Position numbers and translations under genes: made by a program
Source: Styela clava
Taxonomy: Eukaryota; Chordata; Ascidiacea; Stolidobranchia; Styelidae
DNA length: 64,000 nucleotides
NCBI RefSeq assembly: GCF_964204865.1
Contig: NC_135250.1
Coordinates: 20,637,395 to 20,701,394 of the forward strand
Direction of reading: 5' to 3'
Notes under the pieces: model-generated
Databases searched by the model: none
What the model saw: the letters and a program-made list of their open reading frames with translations, nothing else
Told to the model about the DNA's origin: nothing
In this document: one piece after another, positions 59,980 to 64,000 of the stretch
How positions within the stretch are numbered: the first letter of the stretch is position 1
How the letters are laid out: every line of letters begins with the position of its first letter

Positions 59980-62900
59980 ATGAATTTTTTTATTGAATGC
60001 ATACTTCTGACTTTTAATTTGACTTCTATATTTATGATGAGTCTATTAAGGTAAGTTTCATTTTTATTATTTATATATTTTAACCTGAAATAAAAATTGA
60101 GCATCCTTTTTAAAAATATGTTTTACTAAACTCAATCAAATTCTGAAAAGGGAATGTTGGGTTAACTTCATGCTGATACAACATATTATCTTGCAGGTGG
60201 ATTATACCTACAAAGCACAAGTCAGTTAAAGATGAGGTTTGTCTAGTAACTGGTGCTGGTAGTGGCATTGGGAGATTATTAGCATTCGAATTTGCCAAAC
60301 GCGGAGCCGTTCTTATATTATGGGATATTGACAACATAGGTATGTTTTTACCTGTATGATAATGTTGTTACACAATCGAACAATTGTATCACTGATTTTC
60401 ACCACAATCTAGATTCTAGATAGCATGCGAGCTATCTTGAAATAGCGGCTACAAATGAAGATCTTTTTTTGCCTGTATTTCCTGCAGAAAACTAAGAAAA
60501 CGTCGCACTGACTCAATGCACTGTCATTCTTGAAGATCCCTAAAGTGGTAATTGCGAGTCATATATTGTATACTTGCATATTACTTTTTATTGTTAGTGT
60601 TCGCACTGTAAATAGTGCTCACACTGACTGTACCATGTATCAATACTTTATTAGGAAATCGGGAAACTGCGGATATGATTGAAAAAATTGGTGGGAAAGT
60701 TTTTTTCGAAAACTGTGATGTTTCTGACCGAGAAGAAATCTACAAAATGGCACAGAAAGCGAGAATGGAAGCTGGGGATGTTACGATTCTGGTGAATAAC
60801 GCTGGTGAGTGTGTGATCAGATCGATCAACATTTACTGGGTACAATGAAATGTAACGATACCTATTATATAATAGAACCTCACTAGAGATCGCCTCTTTA
60901 AGATTCGTTCTAAAAGAGGCGGATTTAAGGCACAAACGGTCCTATGTATATGATGACTCGAACAGTTCCATACTTTTTATAGTTACGTATTGAAAATATT
61001 ATAGTTACATATTGAAAATATATTAATAATGCGCGTGCTGATTCGTTATGATCGTCTTACTCCACTGGAGCAGCGTTAATTCCCAGTCAATATTGATTAG
61101 TAATTGATAAATTTTGGTTGAGATCATACACTTTGTGCTGATTAGACATTTTTATTTTCCAATGCAATATTGACTTAATGTAACGCTATCGAAATACACT
61201 GAAAAATTGAGATATATTGAAGCTGTGTAACCTATACGCTAGCGGGATTTTTTTTAATCTTTGAGTGAGTTTAAACTCGTGGCAAAATGTGAGAATGCAT
61301 TTTATAAATAGATATTTCTGTTTAAATTTCAGGGATAGTTTACGGGAAAGATTTTATGGAAATAACGGACGAAGAAATAGAAAAGACGATAAAAGTCAAC
61401 TCCTTGGCTCATTTTTGGACTGTGCGTGCTTTTCTCCCACGTATGCTCGAAAATAACCACGGGCACATTGTTACCGTTGCAAGCGTTTTAGGTAAGTAAA
61501 TTAACACAATGTGCGTGATCTGTGAGTGTTTTGAGTCATAGGAAACTGGCAACATTATACGAGAAAATGTATGTTCACTACAAGCTTATCGAACACATTT
61601 GGCCTTCTTATTGTGAACGATTGCAGTCTCTTGTGAATAATGACAGAAACATTTTAATAATATAGAGGGTGTAGCGATTAACTGAGTAGTTTATATATGG
61701 CCACGATAATACCATTTTTTTCGGAGCAAAATAGGGGGTTATTATTGGGTATTGGATACAACACTAATGAATTTTGCGGCAATTTTCATAACCACGTCAG
61801 ATCGTGATTTTTACATTGAATTCTGTAAACATGTTTAGAAAAATATGGAATTATCAACATTGTAGAAATCAATTGAACCCAATCAAACATTGTTTTATCA
61901 GAACATTAAAACAAAACGTGCATTATAGTTTCAAGTACAAGAATCCCGATGGGAAAAGGGGTAGGTAAACAATCATCGGTTCTAGTTGTCCGAATTAACT
62001 ATTCGTTTCAATTTTGATTTTCAGGGCTGATTCCTCTTCCAGGAATGACAGAATATATTGCAAGCAAATTTGCATCTGTTGGTTTTAATCACGGATTGGA
62101 ACTAGAATTGAGAAAATATCAAAAAGATGGCGTAAAAACTACTCTCGCTTGTCCTCACCATACCAATACGGGAATGTTTAGGTATATCTTTTGTGTAATT
62201 TCTTTTTGATACACTTTATTGTATTTCCGATGCGCGAAGAAGAAAACTATTTACAATGATATAAATAGTGCTGAACATATTTAATTCTTTCGATTAAACT
62301 TCCCTAGTGTGTGCGATATTATTCAATCCAGATAGATTTATTAACTCATAGGATAATATTAATTGATGCTTTCCATATTAATAGCAATAATAAATCATAT
62401 CCATCAATCTATTCTAAATTGATAACCTCCCAAAATATATATCAAAGAATCGATTTGAATTATTCGTTTTATTTTTTTTATTATGTAATGTGGTTCCGTC
62501 GAGTTTACACCCGGTTGTTTTGCTGCTCGATTTGAGAAAACTGCAATAATTAAATATTAAAATCTACATTCTTGATTTTATTACTAAAAATCAGAGGTTT
62601 GCAACTGGTAAAATGACTTCTTGGGTATATAAATGACCTGGAGCGGGACTCAATTCTGCAAGCAATAAAGTACATGGTGACTAAATGTGACAGTTATTAG
62701 TTTACAACTATAATTTTGCCACATTGTCGTATCATGTAGGCCTACTCATTTCTCCAAGTTTATTTCCCGTTTTACCACTGACATGAACGTTATTTAATAT
62801 TTGTTCAGCGGAATAACATACAGATTTCCTAGTCTTCTGAAACCCTTGGAGCCTTTTGAGTGCGTGGAGTCCATAATGCACGCTATATTAACGAATCGGA

Positions 62901-63064
62901 GCATGGTGGTAATACCACGATCAATGTACTTCTCATATAATATGTCAACTTGGATGCCGCATGCAGCTACCTTGGCCATATCAAAATTTACAGGAATTCT
63001 TAAAAGTATGGAATCCTTCATTCCAACACGTGACTATCAAAAAAAAGCAGCAAAAATTGAATAA
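59980..63064 (+). CDS. RDH10: RDH10-like retinol dehydrogenase (SDR16C family)
   Basis: A membrane-bound short-chain dehydrogenase, expected to oxidise all-trans-retinol to retinal with NAD(P). Six exons, 59980-60050, 60197-60339, 60655-60804, 61333-61491, 62025-62181 and 62809-63064, give 311 residues (human RDH10 341). The N terminus [20 protein letters not shown] is a hydrophobic anchor, as in RDH10. Cofactor motif TGAGSGIG is at 42-49, NNAG at 119-122, catalytic Ser172 (VTVASVLG), Tyr185 and Lys189 (YIASK). RDH10-like phrases include [37 protein letters not shown] and [10 protein letters not shown]. The protein is 30 residues shorter than human, mostly between the cofactor motif and NNAG. 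Other SDR16C members (HSD17B11/13, SDR16C5) are the alternative. AATAAA is at 63121-63126. Confidence 0.9.
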
Positions 63065-63120
63065 TTGATATAGAAACGTTTGACATTTTGTTTTGTAATT
63101 ATTTAACTTGATTACTTTGA

Positions 63121-63126
63121 AATAAA
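63121..63126 (+). promoter_or_regulatory. RDH10-like polyadenylation signal
   Basis: AATAAA 57 bases after the stop codon, a normal spacing for a short 3' UTR. Confidence 0.65.
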
Positions 63127-63506
63127 ACAAAATAGAGTTTGCTCTATTAGACAAGTTGAAAGAGTTGTTGTTCTACGTTCAGTTTGTTTGATAGTTATAT
63201 AGTTCAATATGTAGATTTAGAAATAGTGATATAATATGCATTTGCATCTTTACATGTCTTGTGTCAATTATATAATAAATATATATTGTATATACAAATA
63301 TTATTACTTTCACAGATTACATTTCTCTATTTCATGTAAAATCCAGTTGTATTAAAGAAGTATATTTGCACAACGTACAGTTTTTGTTTTAACTTGTGTG
63401 GCTAGGCTTGGCTAGCCTATAGGCATGGCTTTAACCATATTGATGATACACCCGTTATGATAACACAAATCGAGTATAAGAACTCAAGTGTTATACATCA
63501 ATATAC

Positions 63507-63755
63507 GGTATTCATGTAGTGTGTGAACCAAGACTGCGGACACCGGAACGTAGTATGTGTACCATATTAGGGTTAGGCCATAATTTCCGTTACAGATACT
63601 ACGGAAGCCACTTGGTTAATCCCCGGACTCGTAATAGAAATGAATGAGGAAAATTAGGATAAAATTATGTCTTAACCCTAACCTGGTACACACCTTTGAG
63701 ATGGTACACATACTACGTTCCAGTGTCATCTTGATGCACATACTACGGGAGCGCC
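63507..63755. mobile_element. 249-bp hAT-type MITE, family D
   Basis: Inverted arms related to 32187-32421 (GAACCAAGACTGCGGACACC at the left, CATACTACGGGAGCGCCC at the right) with a perfect 8-bp target duplication CAATATAC at 63499-63506 and 63756-63763. Interior TTAGGGTTAGG and TAACCCTAACC are retained. Confidence 0.82.
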
Positions 63756-64000
63756 CAATATACAAGTCGTTTTAAATGCCGTATAGTTTATTATATCACA
63801 TGATATCCAGTGTTACTGTTTTCTATATTGCTCAATTAATATATAGGTGACAACTTAGTTGCGAATATATTATACTTCAACAAGAGCTATTATTAAAAGC
63901 TTAGCTAGACTGTAAGAGCCTATTGTAATACGTGCAACCGCCAATATTATTTGCAAAGACAGTCATCTATGAACCTACAAACGATTATTCATCCTCAGCA
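63756..64000. other. right edge, no supported feature
   Basis: AT-rich sequence to the end of the window. Nothing recognised. Confidence 0.5.

Noticed and set aside
1..64000. CRISPR arrays or bacterial operons
   Set aside because: No short regularly spaced repeats, and all supported genes have spliceosomal introns.

Overview
The window is animal nuclear DNA. It has AT-rich, intron-containing genes with GT-AG splice sites, no operons with bacterial-type ribosome binding sites, and a dense load of eukaryotic transposons and tRNA-derived SINEs. The conserved proteins (LIS1, DRC2/CCDC65, EGLN-type HIF prolyl hydroxylase, RDH10-type retinol dehydrogenase) read closest to vertebrate versions, and introns are mostly 0.1-1.6 kb. 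I infer a small-genome marine invertebrate, possibly a tunicate. The phylum is a guess, not something the sequence proves.

Layout, left to right. 1-2260 (+) holds the last five exons of LIS1/PAFAH1B1, cut by the window edge. 2261-7307 is intergenic with small MITEs. 7308-8407 (-) is an orphan multi-pass membrane protein gene carrying two one-base frame breaks in A-runs. 8408-13323 is repeat-rich, including a 1.2 kb hAT-type element. 13324-21179 is a complete Ty3/Gypsy LTR retrotransposon with a 4-bp target duplication, a textbook -1 frameshift signal between gag and pol, three in-frame stops, and a 640-bp palindromic SINE inside its 3' LTR. 21288-21526 (-) is a processed SNRPG pseudogene. 23847-32984 (+) is an 11-exon DRC2/CCDC65 gene with transposons in its introns.

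33399-53260 is a tandem segmental duplication. Unit 1 is about 9.1 kb and unit 2 about 10.8 kb. Each unit has a TATA box, a non-coding first exon and a two-coding-exon gene for a secreted 12-cysteine peptide. The two peptides share signal sequence and cysteine framework but differ sharply in charge (about +1 against -9). Comparing the units also gives empty sites that date several transposon insertions.

53723-56368 (+) is an EGLN/PHD oxygen-sensor hydroxylase with 4 coding exons. 57941-59444 (-) is a 3-exon Ly6/uPAR-like GPI-anchored cysteine-rich protein. 59980-63064 (+) is a 6-exon RDH10-like short-chain dehydrogenase.

The genes are functionally unrelated neighbours: dynein regulation, ciliary dynein regulation, secreted peptides, oxygen sensing, retinoid metabolism. 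The most distinctive biology is the tandem peptide pair. The best-defined molecular signals are the retrotransposon frameshift element, the giant SINE hairpin, and a set of hAT-type MITEs with 8-bp target duplications that are mostly exact. Exon coordinates come from reading splice sites and protein similarity by eye. No database search was possible.
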